Assembly (NCBI GenBank): GCA_949357655.1
Contig: CASHTG010000007.1
Span: forward strand, 806,001 to 870,000
Origin: Parascedosporium putredinis
Taxonomy: Eukaryota; Ascomycota; Sordariomycetes; Microascales; Microascaceae
Direction: 5' to 3'
DNA length: 64,000 bases
The notes under the pieces are model-generated. The model did not search any database. It was not told the DNA's origin and worked only from the letters and a program-made list of their open reading frames with translations. Shown in pieces: positions 12,116-24,239 of the stretch; position 1 is the stretch's first letter; each line of letters starts with the position of its first letter. The position numbers and the translations under genes were made by a program.

Positions 12116-14744
12116 ATGTCACTAGCTCCCGACAAGCGGTCCTGGGGCCCGGGGACGATAGCCGCGGACCAGTACTCCCCGATCACCTCCACCTCCACTT
12201 CCCAGCCGCAGTCCCCCTTCCTCCCTCCGCCCTCCACCACCGCCGCTCCGCATCATCATCATCCCCCTCTAGCAATCATCACCATCCGCGCAGCCTCTCT
12301 CACCACCCCCATCTTGATCCTCGCTCAGAGCCCACGTCCCCCACTTCCGGCATTCCGCGGGCCGGCCCCGGACCCGCCATGGCCGCTGACCCGGGCGCCC
12401 CGCACGGCGGCCCTCCTCACCATCCTTATGCCTCCCAACCCCACGGCCAGAGGACAGCCTCGGTATCTTCTTCTTCAACTACCACGACCGTGGGCACCGT
12501 CGCAGCTCCCGGTCCGCCTCCAGCAAAGAGAAGCCGCATTTCCACACCTGGGACGACAGGGCCCAACACACCTCGGGAGCGCGCCAGCGTGGCCAAGGTA
12601 ACTTATCCAAAAAGCGCGTCAACGTAGCTTGCGAGGTATGCCGGTCTCGCAAGACACGGTGTGACGCCGCCAGGCCGTCGTGTTCATTTTGCGCCGATAT
12701 TGGTGCTCAGTGTGTCTACCGTCGCCCTGAAGAGAACTTGAGGTATGTACCGTTACGCACAACGCGCACTGCTGATGTTTATTGCTCAAGCGATTTCCCG
12801 TTCCTTGCTCTTCTTCTCCTGTATTTTCCTGATGTCGCTATATTGTTGGCCCATCCGCGACGATCGGTTCTCGCGGCTCATCCTTCGTGGATGCGCACCT
12901 ACCCCTGCTTCTTTGTGCATGCATACCCACACTGTACTACGCTGTGTTACCTTCCCTTCATCGAAGACCCCTCGTCACGATTTGGCTCCCTTCCTTTCGC
13001 CATCCATTCCCACTTCTCTTTCGTCTAACATATATATCTTGTTGCACTAGGCCCGACGAGGTAGGGCCGGATCCTCCACCTAATACTGTGGCTGCACAAC
13101 CTCGCCCTCCGGATGACCAAGACGTCATCTCCCGCTTAGCTAGGATAGAGTCTCTGCTTCAGCAAGCGACTGCTGCCCCCGACCACCGTGACCGCACCGG
13201 CCTCGCCCAGTTTGGTCACTTCCGCGAAGGCGAAGGGGTTCCGGGCCAGGTGCCGACCCCTCCGAGCTCGCACAATGATCTTACGGCCGTACGTCCCGTG
13301 CACCCTTTGCGCTTCAACATCGGCTTCGATCTCTCCGGTCTATCTCGGCTGTCAGGCCACGACTGTCCGCGCGAACTAGCGCCCTTGTGCGCCAGCGACA
13401 CCTCGGAACGCCAGCTCGATCTGGAACTAGCCCGCAGCAAGGATATCTTCGACTGCGACTATGTCCACCACGAGTCCCTGGACCTCACCATGATGCGCTG
13501 TGCACGGCTGCAGCAAGTATTTTGTCGCGATGTCCTCCCCTGGTGTCCCATCTTTGACCAAGACGACTGCGCCGGCGTCGTGAGCCGCGCCATTGACTCG
13601 CAGTTTCGCCACCGTTCTCTCGACTCATGCCTCGCCCTCTACGTCCTCGCGATCGGCGCCTTCGCTAATGACCCGAACCGCTTTTACGACGACCCCGCTC
13701 GCTTCCCGGGTGTCGACTACTTCCGCGCCGCTTGCCAGATCGCGGACGCCGAGCGCCTGAATGCTAATACGGTGCGCTACGTACAGTGCCAGATCCTCCA
13801 GTGCTTCTACCTCCTCTATTGCTTGCGGCCCCTGCTCGCCCACGAGGCTATCCAGCGCGCCTCCACCAAGGTTGTCGTCCTCCTTCAGCAGCACACGCGC
13901 GTGGAGGCGGACCCAACCTTTCGGCAGCAGTGTATCCGCGCCTACTGGACTTGCTACCTTCTCGAGCATGAGCTCCAGGCCTATATTCCATGGAGCTCTC
14001 AAATCCTTCAATGCTTCAACGAGGATATGAAACTGCCCCTCAGTCAGTACGACGAGCCTGGCTTTTACTGGTTCCTCGCCGAGATCACACTGCGGCGCAT
14101 TTTCTCCCGCCCGCGCGGGGATTGGGGTGGAACCAGATGTTTATGATTTGCGAGCCCCTCGTCGCGCGCGAGATTTCCCAGCAGCTCGAGAACTGGCACG
14201 CCCGCTTGCCTCACCCCATTAAATTTGCCCTTGATGATCACGCTGGTGGCCGCGTGACTATGCAGCCCCTCCTTGAGCCCCACAAGAACTTCCTCCGCGC
14301 GCAGTACTACGCCATCAAGCCACCATTTTTTGGCCATATGTCGTGCGTATGCTCACCCCCGACGCCGGGCCCTTATCCTCGTCCTCATCCGCTGCCGTTG
14401 TCACCGCCGCCGCCGCCGACCCCGATACTGTCGAAGAGCTAGCGCGGCACTCTATTAACTTTGCCGTACTAAAGCTGTACGCCGTCCAGCCCCTCATGCA
14501 GTATCGCCACCTTCTCCTCCTTGCAGACCTGTCGGGCGTCTTCTGCATCACGATGCTCTTACTCTGTGCTTACGAGGTCCCTGGCCTGCGGACTATCCAG
14601 CACCCCTCAATGCGCGAAGCTATCCTTGTCGGCTGGCGCTGCCTTCGGTTCTGGGTGGCGAACTTGGAGCTAAAGGTACGGGTGGAGAAGATGGAGGGTC
14701 TGATGCGTCACAAAGGCTTTGAGCGCGACATGACCTCTTCTTGA
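12116..14744 (+). CDS. Zn(II)2Cys6 transcription factor with Fungal_trans-type middle region
   Basis: Nuclear DNA-binding regulator; target genes unknown. Exon 1 is 12116-12742, intron 12743-13050 (donor GTATGT, acceptor CACTAG, about 310 bases, long for this window), exon 2 is 13051-14744. The N-terminus is Ser/Pro/Thr/His-rich. The zinc cluster is at 12628-12708: Cys spacing 2-6-6-2-6, starting CEVCRSRKTRC. After it come a linker with LARIESLLQQA and a long helical region (DVLPWCPIFDQDDC, CFYLLYCLRP, LVAREISQQLENWHARLP) like the fungal transcription factor domain. Four frame breaks, near 12263-12267 (C run), about 12539, 14116-14119 (G run) and 14326-14331 (T run), are each repaired by one base; the last restores KPPFFWPYVVRMLTPDAG. 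The start is the first ATG in the N-terminal low-complexity frame. Confidence 0.8.
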
Positions 14745-17076
14745 ATTCACAGTATCCTCTATCTCGTCCCTCCCTCTATCCCACGTACCAAAGCCCTCTC
14801 TTCTCCCTGGGTCATCTTCATCCTCCCTCTCCCGGGCTACACTCGATTCATGCCATGGCAACACACTATACCTACAAAATTCGGTATGATTACCCACTTC
14901 ACTAGCAGCGACAACTGGTTTTTTTTTTTTTTTTCCCCTCTTCCTTGGCTGCTACGCCTCCTACCCTTTCAAAAGATTCATGACCGTGTCACTTTTCGGT
15001 ATCTCCCCTTTCCTTTTTTCTTTTTCTTTTTCTTCTTGCTCTTAGCGGGTTTCGGTCCTTGGCCCAGACCCGGCTAGCTTGCATTCACGACTAGCCTTGA
15101 TTTATGGTTGATACCACTTGAGATATTACAGTTTGACAAGGGCATAGGCTATATGATTGCCGGTGCAGAGTCCCAGATGGCCATGGCCCACAACATGTAC
15201 CCAAATCTTGGCTCTACGCTCTGCATGTAGCAATGATTAATACTTGATGAGTGGCGGAAGCATCTAGGACTATTTTCGATGCACCTTTCAGTGGAAATAA
15301 CAACGCGATCATTGGATCCATTGGTAGGAACCCTACCTGATCACACTTGACTGATACACATCTACATGGATATACCCAAGGCAGGCAAGTCTAGGCCTCG
15401 CGAGATTTTCTATGTGACTGTATGACCCCTCTCTCTTTGTAAACGCCGAAAGCGGCGGCCGGCGGCCAACGCCCAGCTGAGGAATACTCTTGTCGTTGGA
15501 TTCAGCAAGGGAGCCAAGGTACGGTTAAGCAATTGTATTGAACGTTTTATTGCCGTGCACCGTGGACTACATCAAGTCTGTAAGGCCTCCAGTCATGCCA
15601 CCATGTCCAGTTAGCTACATTTACTCGCAGACCAAAGTGTTTCCCACTAACAACATACTTGCACCAGATCGCGACTACCGCCGACCGCGTCAAGTCTATT
15701 AAAATCTTCAGGTGACACATGAGCCTAACCGAAATGGCCTCGACTGCTGCGTCGGCACCCTGGCAGGGGCGCCGGACGCCGCCGCCCCTTATTTAACTTT
15801 ATCGCATGATTCAACCATTTCTCTGGATTTGGAGTCCGTTGTCCTCTGGGCGTGGATGCAGGCGACTATCAGGAGACGGTGGAGCGACTAGGGCGCTAGC
15901 ATGTGCGTATATGGAAAGGGAGACGCCACAAGCCCAAAGTGTAAAGGGCATCCGCGCTGCGCTATCTCTCCATCATGCTCGTTCGCCAATAGCTCAATCA
16001 CCAGGAAAAACAAAAGGGAGTTGACGTGTGGCTAAAGCTTAGCTATTTTTGGGCGCCATTTGTCATTATGAGCCATCCCTGCGGCGAGATCGAGATGCGT
16101 TCGTTCCACCATCCTAAAAGCAGTTACCGGTGTCTTTAGTGCCGTTTTCTCGTCACATGTGATTTGGGAGGCATCCGGCCTGTTTCCGGCCTGTTGAGTT
16201 AGAGGGTGCTCTCCTATTCGTTTCCTCCCACTGTTTGGCTTGACGTACTTTGGTCGTCAAATTCTGCAAACGGGAGCCACGTTCTTGTTTTGTCATGAGA
16301 GCCGAAGAGGTGTACTGCTGTATGGGTTGGCGGATAATACGGGAATCAATTCTGACGGCGGATGAAGGGCGAGTTAACACTCGGGGATTAATTACCCGAC
16401 TTGGTCAGAATACAGGGAAAAGCGTATTCAGCCCGAACCAAGGAGGCAAGAGCTTAATATGGTCCTTGCCGAATCAGAGCCGGGACATTGCTAACCTCGC
16501 AAATGGATTGCGGGGGAGGACTCGTTGAGCCCGATGCAATATATTGGACGGATTCTCCCCAATTTCTTTTGCACACCGCGAAACAAAAGCCCGTAGAGAG
16601 AAGTGCGGGGACGGCGAGGGCGGATTGGCCGTCCCTGCATCTCGGTTGCTGGTGATGGGCCGGGACTGCGTGGGTTATAAGCGTGGCCCGAAAAAGGACT
16701 GAGAAATGAGGGCTTCTCAGGGCGGATTCCGTCCGCCCCCGCACTTCCGCTTCGGCATGGGATCCCGTCGCTGCTTGATTGCCGCTGGGGTAAAGCGTGA
16801 AGATCACTGGTAAGTTTGGGGGAGATGGTTTATATGAACTTGCTCGGTACTGGGTGAACTCTGGAGAGAAGAGGGGGCGGAGAAGAGGGAGAAGGGACTT
16901 TTGGTCGCGGGAGTATGGCCGGAGAGATTACCGGCGATCTTGTTGAATAAAAAGAGTCGGTTCGGGTGTGCGTGCTACCACGAGAGTCCATCCCCCTCAC
17001 TCCGTCTCTTTCACCAGGAGTAAACTTTGGGTGGGTGTGTTTGCCAAAAACTGACAACAAACAACATTTGCGCACC
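14745..17076. other. Intergenic, no gene supported
   Basis: 2.3 kb between two rightward genes. A poly-T tract lies near 14920-14935 and CT-rich DNA near 15010. The stretch 15100-16950 shows no recognisable coding frame on either strand; its right end is the upstream region of the SnoaL-like gene. Confidence 0.5.
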
Positions 17077-19485
17077 ATGCGTCTCCCCACAGCACTGCTC
17101 GTGCTCGGGCTCGGGCTATCCGCATCGCCGGCGGCGGCCTCCCCGCTCACCTCCCTCGCGCGCGACGTCGCCCGCCTCGAATCCGTACGGGCCATCAAGG
17201 ACGTGCAAAAATCGTTTGCCCAACTTGCGCAGTTTGGCCAGTGGCGGGCCATGGCGGATCTCTTCGCCGCGGAGGGAGAGGTGCGGTGGGGCCGGGGCGG
17301 AACGCTGGATCTCGCCGACGCGGACGTGGTACGGGGCCCCAACGCGGTGGAGGAGTGGCTGCGGGCCGACGCGGGCGCGATGGACGGGGCGGGGGCGGGC
17401 TCGCTCAACGCCCATCTTACCGAGGAGCCGCTCGTGAGCCTGGCGGAGAACGGCACCTTTGCGCGGGCGAGGTGGCAGGTGCTGCGGCTCATGGGGGACG
17501 GGGCGGGCGCGACGCGGATCCAGGGCGGGGTATACGAGAACGAGTACGTGTGGGACGCGGGGGCGGGTGCGTGGCGGATCGCGTTGCTGCACTACTATCC
17601 GGCGCTGACGGGGATTACGCGCAGGGCTGGGGCAATGTCGGGTCCGGCGCGAGGGCGATTCCAATCATCCCGTACCATTTTACGCCGGACGAGGCGGGCA
17701 TCACGATTCCTCTGGAGGCGGATGCGGAGGGCGAGGACGACGAGATCGACGTGGATGAGATTGCCTATCGGATTGATCAGCTCAACGACGAGGATCAGGT
17801 GCGGAACCTGCAGCATTCGTACGGATACTACGTCGACCAGCGATTGTGGACGCACGTGGTCGACTTGTGCGCCGAGGACGCGAGCATCGTCGTCGATGGG
17901 GAGGAAACGCCGGGGCCGGAGGATCCGTGCCGTGCTGGAGGAGTGGATGGGGGCCGAGAATCTGACCGAGGGGATACTCAACGAGTATCCAATGTTCGAC
18001 GTCATGGTGGAGGTGGATCCCGATGGGCGGTCGGCCACGGCGAGGGGTTTGGAGATTGGCATGATTGGCGACACGAGCAAGAAGCAGGGGAAATGGGAGT
18101 TCAACGTGTTCCGAAACACATTTGTCAAGGACGAAGAGACGGGCCTCTGGAAGATCAAGACGCTCGGTATTACACGGCTCATCCACGCGCCGTACCCGGA
18201 TGGCTGGGGCAAAGGCGGCACGCTCGCGTCCAAAGCGGCAGCAATCGAGCCCCCGCGTTTCTCAGCGGCGAATGGCGCGCCCGCGCCATCCCCGACGCCT
18301 ATAACCCCTCCCTCTCCACCGAGCCCTCCAACACGACGGCGGCGGACCGCGTGCAAGTCCTGCGCAACAGGTACGCGCAGTCCTCGGCCTTTGACGAGAC
18401 GGAAAACGTCGGTTCCGCCTACGGCTACTTCGCCGACGACATCCGGTGCCAACACTTTGCCGACCTACACGCGGTGGACGGGTTCAAGGAGTCCCCGGGG
18501 TAGGGTGGTACCACACGCGCGACCGCATCGCGCAGGCGTGCCTCGCGCGCTACAACACCAACACGCCCAACCCGCAGCGACCCAACGTGCCCTACCACTG
18601 GCGCCTGCAGCCCGTCATCCTCGCCTCGCCCGACGGCCGGTCCACGTCCATGCGCACCAAGCTCCTGCAGTTCGGCACCTCGAGCGGCAGCAAGGGCGGG
18701 TTCACGGGCGTGTGGGGGTTCAACGGCGGCATGTACCACGATCAGTTCGTGCTGGAGCCGGCGCCCGCGGGGCGGCAAGGGGCGGGGAGCGGCGCAAGTT
18801 GTGGTGCTTGACGATTGATGAGTTTTATTGGCAGTCGCCGAGCTGGAAGGATGGGTGGGCGGCGAGCCAGCGGCGGAGCAAGAGGGAGGAAGAAGAAGAT
18901 GGAGGAAGTGTGCAGCAGCATGAGCAGCAGAAAATCGCGCCGAGGCAGGGCGGCGGACTCGCGAGCTACCCGCCCGACGTGGACCTCAAGGATCCCAAGC
19001 TCGGCGAGCGAGAGGCCGGTCTGCCTGGCGGGCCGACGGCCACGGTGGTGTATCCGCAGATCCTGCCCATGTGGTTCTCGTACCGGAACCCGGTGAGCGG
19101 ACGGCTGCCGTACCACTACTGGGGGCCGGGGTGCGTGCCGTGCCGCGGCGCGAAGCCTGAGTGGGCGCTCACGGCAAACGGGTACCAGGAGCCGCCGATG
19201 GGGCCTACCTTGGTCGGGGCCTCGTGGGAAGGGGATGATTTAGTCGTCATGGTGGGCGTGGGGCCCGAGGAGGCGGATGCCGGGATCGTGGAGCTGAGGG
19301 CCGTGGACGAGGACGGCGGTAGCGTGTTGGTGGACTCGGCGGCTTTGAGCGGGGGCAATGCCGTGTTTAGCGTGGCGGAGGAGGTTCGCGTGCGGGAGGA
19401 TGCGGAGCTGGTTGCCGTGTATTTGGGGAACGATAATGTGCGGCCGGGGAGGGCGAAGGCGAAGTCGTGGGCGGCGGTGGTTTAG
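17077..19485 (+). CDS. Secreted protein with three SnoaL-like units
   Basis: Starts MRLPTALLVLGLGLSASPAAA, a good signal peptide, so probably secreted. Three segments resemble the SnoaL/NTF2-like fold, each a helix pair ending in a tyrosine/acid pattern: about 17180-17290 (VQKSFAQLAQFGQWRAMADLF), 17770-17900 (NLQHSYGYYVDQRLWTHVVDLC) and 18345-18480 (SAYGYFADDIRCQHFADLH). The C-terminus (18960-19485) is beta-rich without a known motif. SnoaL-fold proteins are cyclases, isomerases or dehydratases; no function is claimed here. The frame changes near 17610-17613 (G run), 17910-17925, about 18255, about 18499 and about 18770; most breaks are repaired by one base, the second needs two added or one removed. 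Apparently intronless. A long frame from 16966 overlapping the gene is only partly real. Confidence 0.65.
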   Translation: MRLPTALLVLGLGLSASPAAASPLTSLARDVARLESVRAIKDVQKSFAQLAQFGQWRAMADLFAAEGEVRWGRGGTLDLADADVVRGPNAVEEWLRADAGAMDGAGAGSLNAHLTEEPLVSLAENGTFARARWQVLRLMGDGAGATRIQGGVYENEYVWDAGAGAWRIALLHYYPALTGITRRAGAMSGPARGRFQSSRTILRRTRRASRFLWRRMRRARTTRSTWMRLPIGLISSTTRIRCGTCSIRTDTTSTSDCGRTWSTCAPRTRASSSMGRKRRGRRIRAVLEEWMGAENLTEGILNEYPMFDVMVEVDPDGRSATARGLEIGMIGDTSKKQGKWEFNVFRNTFVKDEETGLWKIKTLGITRLIHAPYPDGWGKGGTLASKAAAIEPPRFSAANGAPAPSPTPITPPSPPSPPTRRRRTACKSCATGTRSPRPLTRRKTSVPPTATSPTTSGANTLPTYTRWTGSRSPRGRVVPHARPHRAGVPRALQHQHAQPAATQRALPLAPAARHPRLARRPVHVHAHQAPAVRHLERQQGRVHGRVGVQRRHVPRSVRAGAGARGAARGGERRKLWCLTIDEFYWQSPSWKDGWAASQRRSKREEEEDGGSVQQHEQQKIAPRQGGGLASYPPDVDLKDPKLGEREAGLPGGPTATVVYPQILPMWFSYRNPVSGRLPYHYWGPGCVPCRGAKPEWALTANGYQEPPMGPTLVGASWEGDDLVVMVGVGPEEADAGIVELRAVDEDGGSVLVDSAALSGGNAVFSVAEEVRVREDAELVAVYLGNDNVRPGRAKAKSWAAVV

Positions 19486-19847
19486 TGTTGTGTGTTTGCT
19501 GTTGTTTAGTTTGCATCATATTTAAGGTGTAAATACGAGAGATGGAGTAGAGTGCATCGATTAACGTGGTTTTGCTGTTGGCTTTGTTGGCCCTCTACTC
19601 TTTCTTCTGCGACTTAACTCGGCTTTCCTCTGGTTTGACCTAAAAGCTTGGCGTTGACACCTCTCCTGTTTAGCAGCTGCTGTCGATAAATGAAGAGGGA
19701 AACCCAAAAGGAAAAAAATAAAAAAATAAAAACACGCTCGCAAGGCTCAAAGTATCGTGCTAAAGAGTATCGTGGTCAGGTCGTAAGAAACAGAGTTCTG
19801 GTTCGGTCTTGTGGCTTTTGTTTGCCGCTAGCTCCTCCCCATCCTCA
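19486..19847. other. Convergent intergenic spacer
   Basis: Tail-to-tail gap between the SnoaL-like gene and the dioxygenase; carries both 3' ends. Nothing else seen. Confidence 0.6.
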
Positions 19848-21228
19848 CTAGCTGTCAAAGACGAACCCCATCACGACATCTTTCGGCAGCATCCCGAGGT
19901 ACCCCTTGTTATTGCTGCTAAAGTTGGGGAAAACTTGACCGTCTTGTGGTCCACGTCCGCCGGGACGTACTCGGCCCGATAACACACGGGCGAGACAGCA
20001 CGCTCGGCCCATTCCCGGACAAGGCCGCGGCAGGCCTCGGGGAGGACGACGCGAGCAGGGCACTGGTACCACCAGGGCGTGTGGACGAAAGCGAGCATGA
20101 TGCGGGGCACGGGCGACGGGTTCGCGACGCCGGCGTGCCAGAGGCGTAGGTCCCGGAGGATGACGGAGCCCTTGCGCACGACGGGCTGGATGGGCGGGGC
20201 GTAGGCGCGGCGGCGCTCGACGAGCTCTTCGCGGATGCCGAACTTGACTTCGAGAGTGGGGTCGTACGCGGTCGACCTGTCGTCGTCGTCGTCGGTCTTG
20301 GCGTCCGGGTCGCGCGGGTGGCCGATGAGGTGGTCGTGAAACGTGGTGTCGCGGTGGGAGCCGAGCCAGAGTTCGGTGGCGCCGTTGGCGGGGACACGTC
20401 GGTGAGGTAGTAGTTGGTGACGATGCCAAAGGGGAGCTGGGCGTGGTTGAAGGTGAGGTCGGCGTGGACGCGCTGGCGGGCGCCGGGGAAGCCGCCGAGG
20501 GCGGTGTTGCCGTTGACGTAGTTGACGCGGGGGTTGGGGCCGAGGAGGGCGGAGAGGACGGTGGCGGCGGGCTGGTTGGCCCAGATGTCGGTGTACATGA
20601 GGGGCGGGGTGAGGGGCGGGCCTTGGGACATGTTGCCGGTTGGGGCGCCGTCGGGGAGTTCTGGGAGGGGTGTTAGTTGAGGAGTTGGTCTTGCGGATGG
20701 GAGAAAAGTGAAACCGCTTAGTGGGGTCCAGGGATGTAAGGGCGAAGATATAGCAAGGATCAGGATATCAGATCAAAAGTATCAGAAGCATACATCGTTG
20801 AAATGGGTGGTGGGAAGCTTGGCCATGGCGGTAGCCTCGTTGACGAGCATCTCGTTTAACACGTCGCAGTGCTGCGTATCAACGGCGTTCTCGAGCACGA
20901 CGAGCCCGTCGCGGTGCATGGCGGTCACGGCTTCGCCAACGTGCTCTTCGGTGATGATGCCGGTGATCCTCTCCTTGTCGGAGAGGCGCACTATGTGCGG
21001 CTCTTGGAAATGAAGGGGTGCTCGGGCGGCCGGCATTGTACTGATAGATTCTCTCGGGTGTCCAAAGGTGTCAGAGCGAGTAGACAAAGACGGGAAAGTA
21101 CGAGTAGAAGAAGAAGCAGAGGTCGACGGGGCTGCTCCCGGCGGATGGAAGGCCGGCATCTCGCCGTCTTTATCTACATGATGAGGAGCGAAGGCGGTGG
21201 CGGAGCAGCGGGCACTACGGGAAGCCAT
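19848..21228 (-). CDS. Phytanoyl-CoA dioxygenase family (Fe(II)/2-oxoglutarate) oxygenase
   Basis: Non-haem iron oxygenase that would hydroxylate a small molecule using 2-oxoglutarate; substrate unknown. Exon 1 is 21228-20794, exon 2 is 20660-19848; intron donor GTATGC, acceptor CCCAG. The facial-triad HxD is HAD in ARQRVHADLTFNH; the distal His is in LRLWHAG, and the Arg that binds 2-oxoglutarate is probably in PRIMLAF 15 or so residues on. Frame breaks at 20653-20656 (C run on the coding strand), near 20390 and near 19925 are restored by one base each; the last switches the end to NKGYLGMLPKDVVMGFVFDS. Two starts are possible: 21228, adding 64 Ser/Pro-rich residues, or MPAARAPLHF at 21036, which fits the usual family length better. 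Confidence 0.8.
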
Positions 21229-23012
21229 GCTCGATCCGGGTTACTATCTTTGACGCTAGAAAGAGGGAAGGACGATTTCGGACGGGGATTGGTCTCCGCT
21301 TGTGTTTTTGGGAGGAAAGAGGAGAGAGCTAGTCAAGGAGAAGAAAAAAGAGCCAGCACCAAGAAAAATATGGAAAAGCGCGGCGCAAACATGTTCGATA
21401 TTTGGGGGAGGCACCGCTTCCGAGCCGATACTGCGAAAAAGTGGTGCGGGTACCTGCCGGGGTCCCGCGTGCGTTGGTCTCTGAGTTCAAAGACTGCTCT
21501 TTCGGTAGACTTTGAGCTTATTGGGTGGGGTGTTTACGGGAGTTGCCCGCGCGTGCATCCCCGCCGAGACGCCGACGTCTTGCCCATCGGATTGGCCTCG
21601 ACGCAGATCCGACACTCCGAAGAACATCCCTACATCCACTGCTTCTGGCTTCCCCGCCCCGACACACGAAGCCGAATACCCGCTCACATTGGGTTCATTC
21701 GTTGGAGATGCATGGATGAGCATGCAAATACCCTGTTATGAAGAAAGCTCTGCTGGGCTGACTGAACCGGGGTGGTGGGAATGGGGGATGGACGGAGGGA
21801 GGGGACATGGAGGGACAAGGGGTGGTTGCGCTCGAGTAAGTGCCAGGTTCAGCAAACAGCAGGGTTAGACCCGGGCGTGGTGTCGCACGAGTCGCGAGAG
21901 AGGCCCAAAGGGGAAGAGACAGATGTCAAAAAAGGGAAATGGGGATGTCAGAAATATCACCATCCTCTGTCACGCCATGCAGGATCATGGGATGTGCGTA
22001 TTGGGGAGATACGAGGTAGGTGAAAGGGTGGATGAATGAATGGCATGGCCGGGGAGATAAGTGCACATACACTACATGTTCCAAGTATCCTTGCGCTGAG
22101 GGAGGAGGCGAAACTGGAGTGATTCGAAGGCGTCGCCGTCTGTCAAAGCGCCCGAGCCAAGAGCCAAGATCCAGACAGTTGGGTGCATGCATGGCGTGGT
22201 GGTGCGTGGTGCGTGGTGCGTGGTGCGTGGTGTGTGGTGCGGTGTGTACATGGAATGTGTGGTGCATGTCCTGTACACTACTGTACCACACAGACGGACG
22301 AACTGAACCCATTTTTGATTGATTAACTGGAACTAACTTGCCTCCCAGAAAATCCTTGGCAGTACCCGTATCACTTTTTTGTCAAGTGGAAGCGTGACGG
22401 CCCCTGAACAGAAAAGGGTTCAAAGAGAAAAGCTCTTTTCAAGTCAAGCGACACAAAAGGGGTCCTTGCGGTGTCAAGTCCGACAAAAGTGGGAACATTG
22501 AAGTGGTGGAGACACCAAACGTGTGCGAGTGTCGCCGAATCGGGGACCGATTGGGCATCTGCCACTGTTTGTGCCCCGTCGCGGTGGATTCTTGTGTTCC
22601 CCAAGATCAATGCACCATCTTTGTGGAACACGATTGCTATACGACGCTGTGTGACATGGTATTTGAAAAAGAAATGGACAGATAGAGGAGGGCAAGGGGG
22701 AGAGGGGGTAAAAGCATCGTCGAGACCCAGGAGCACTACGTAATAATAAGCTTAAGCCTCGGCGGGGCTAAGGCGATCCTTACGAAGCAGAGAAACCACC
22801 ATGGCGCACCCCAACGGTTGATTCTTTTTCCCTTTTTTTTTCTTTTTCTTTTTTCTACATCTCAAGGAGAACATTGTTGGTGGCGCTCTCAAAGAAGAAG
22901 AGCAAAGAAGCCCGGAAAAAAGCAAACACGGAAATTCTACGCCAGTTGCGGGAAATAGCCCCGGCCGTCAGCCCCAGTCGCGACAATCAATCTCCAGTTC
23001 CCATCCCACACC
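21229..23012. other. Divergent intergenic region
   Basis: 1.8 kb between the dioxygenase (leftward) and the oxidoreductase (rightward), so it carries both promoters. Contains a heptamer repeat near 22200 and a T-rich tract at 22829-22857. No gene recognised. Confidence 0.5.
22196..22250 (+). repeat. Heptamer tandem repeat (GGTGCGT)n
   Basis: Four near-perfect copies of a 7-base GGTGCGT unit followed by two degenerate ones (GTGTGG, GTGCGG). Non-coding. Confidence 0.85.
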
Positions 23013-24239
23013 ATGACGATCGGTGTCGCCATTCTGGGCGCTGGCATTTTTGCCAAAGGAGGTCAGTTTCCACGTCCCTGTCGCAACGACGTCCACACCA
23101 CAGCGTGAGCGAGGAGGAGCGCAGAGACACACACACACACACACACACGCACATATACCCCTGTCCCCCTTTTGCGTATATCCCCTCATCTCCAACTCAT
23201 GGCTTACCATTCCCCACCTCCGCAGAACACATCCCCGCCATCCAAGCCTGCGACCGCTTCACCCTCAAGGCCGTCTACTCCCGCTCCCAAAAATCAGCCG
23301 AGGACCTCGCCGCCTCCGTTTCCCGCAGCCCGACGCCTACTTTGACAATGACCCGTCCAACCCGGACCGCACCCTCGCGGCCCTCCTCGCCCGCGCCGAC
23401 GTGCACGCCGTCTTCGTCGCCTTACCCATCGTCCACCAGCCCGCCGCCGTGAAGCAGGCCCTCGCCGCGGGCAAACACGTGCTCAGCGAAAAACCCATCG
23501 CCAAGGACACCGCGACGGCGCAGGACCTCATCGCGTGGCACGCCCAGCTCTCTTCCTCGGGTCCCTCGCCGGCCCCGCTCTGGGCCGTCGGCGAAAACTA
23601 CCGCTTCCTCGACGCCGCCACCTACGCCGCCGCCCGCCTGCGCGAGATGGGCGGCGACGTCGTCACCTACGGCTTCGAAATGTTCAAGCTCGTCCGCCCC
23701 GACGACAAGTACTTCAACACCGCCTGGCGCAAGGTCCCCGACTACCAGGGCGGCTTCCTGCTCGACGGCGGCGTGCACTTCATCGCCGGCCTGCGCTGCG
23801 CCCTCGCCGCCGTGGGCGAGGAGATTGGCCAGGTCTCCGCCTGCACGTCTCTCCTGCAGGAGAGGCTGGCGCCCGTGGACACCGTTCACGGCGTGTTGGC
23901 TACGAGGAGCGGGCGCGCGGGTACGTTTGTCTGCTCGTTTGGCGCCGAGTTCAAGGCGGGCTTCGCCATCGAGGTCGTCACGACCAATGGCGCGGTGCGG
24001 TTCTCGCCCCGCGAGGTCACTGTCACGACGAGGGGCGCCGACGGGGCTAGAATGGACGAGGTCCACTCGTTCGAGTCGTCGGGTACCGGTGTCAAGGCCG
24101 AGGCGGTCACGTTTGCGGAGAGCATCGAGGCCGGTCGGATAGATTCGAGGCTCAGCCCTCAGGAAGCACTGAAGGATCTGCGGATTGTGCAAGCATTGTT
24201 GGAATCGGGGAGAGTCTGGGCGCGGTCATGTCGGTGTAA
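23013..24239 (+). CDS. Gfo/Idh/MocA family NAD(P)-dependent oxidoreductase
   Basis: Cytosolic dehydrogenase acting on a sugar, inositol or similar hydroxyl compound; exact substrate unknown. Exon 1 (23013-23061) starts MTIGVAILGAGIFAK, the Rossmann glycine motif. Intron 1 (donor GTCAGT, acceptor CCGCAG at 23225) holds a CA microsatellite. Exon 2 continues EHIPAIQAC, then the family signature KHVLSEKPIAKD (catalytic-type Lys in EKP), ENYRFLDA, and GGFLLDGGVHFIAGLR, the C-terminal domain motif with the conserved DxGxH. Frame breaks near 23316 and at 24207-24210 (G run) are each cured by one base; the second gives the C-terminus LGAVMSV and the stop at 24237-24239. About 375 residues, normal for the family. 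Confidence 0.85.
23127..23149. repeat. (AC)n microsatellite inside an intron
   Basis: About eleven AC dinucleotides within intron 1 of the Gfo/Idh/MocA gene; length may vary between isolates. Confidence 0.9.

Noticed and set aside
16966..19485. One continuous 839-codon protein
   Set aside because: Begins before the real ATG and reads Arg/Pro-rich out-of-frame sequence in its middle; the SnoaL-like segments lie in other frames there.
17077..21228. Secondary-metabolite cluster around SnoaL-like protein and dioxygenase
   Set aside because: SnoaL and PhyH enzymes can be tailoring enzymes, but there is no backbone synthase, and the SnoaL-like protein has a secretion signal.
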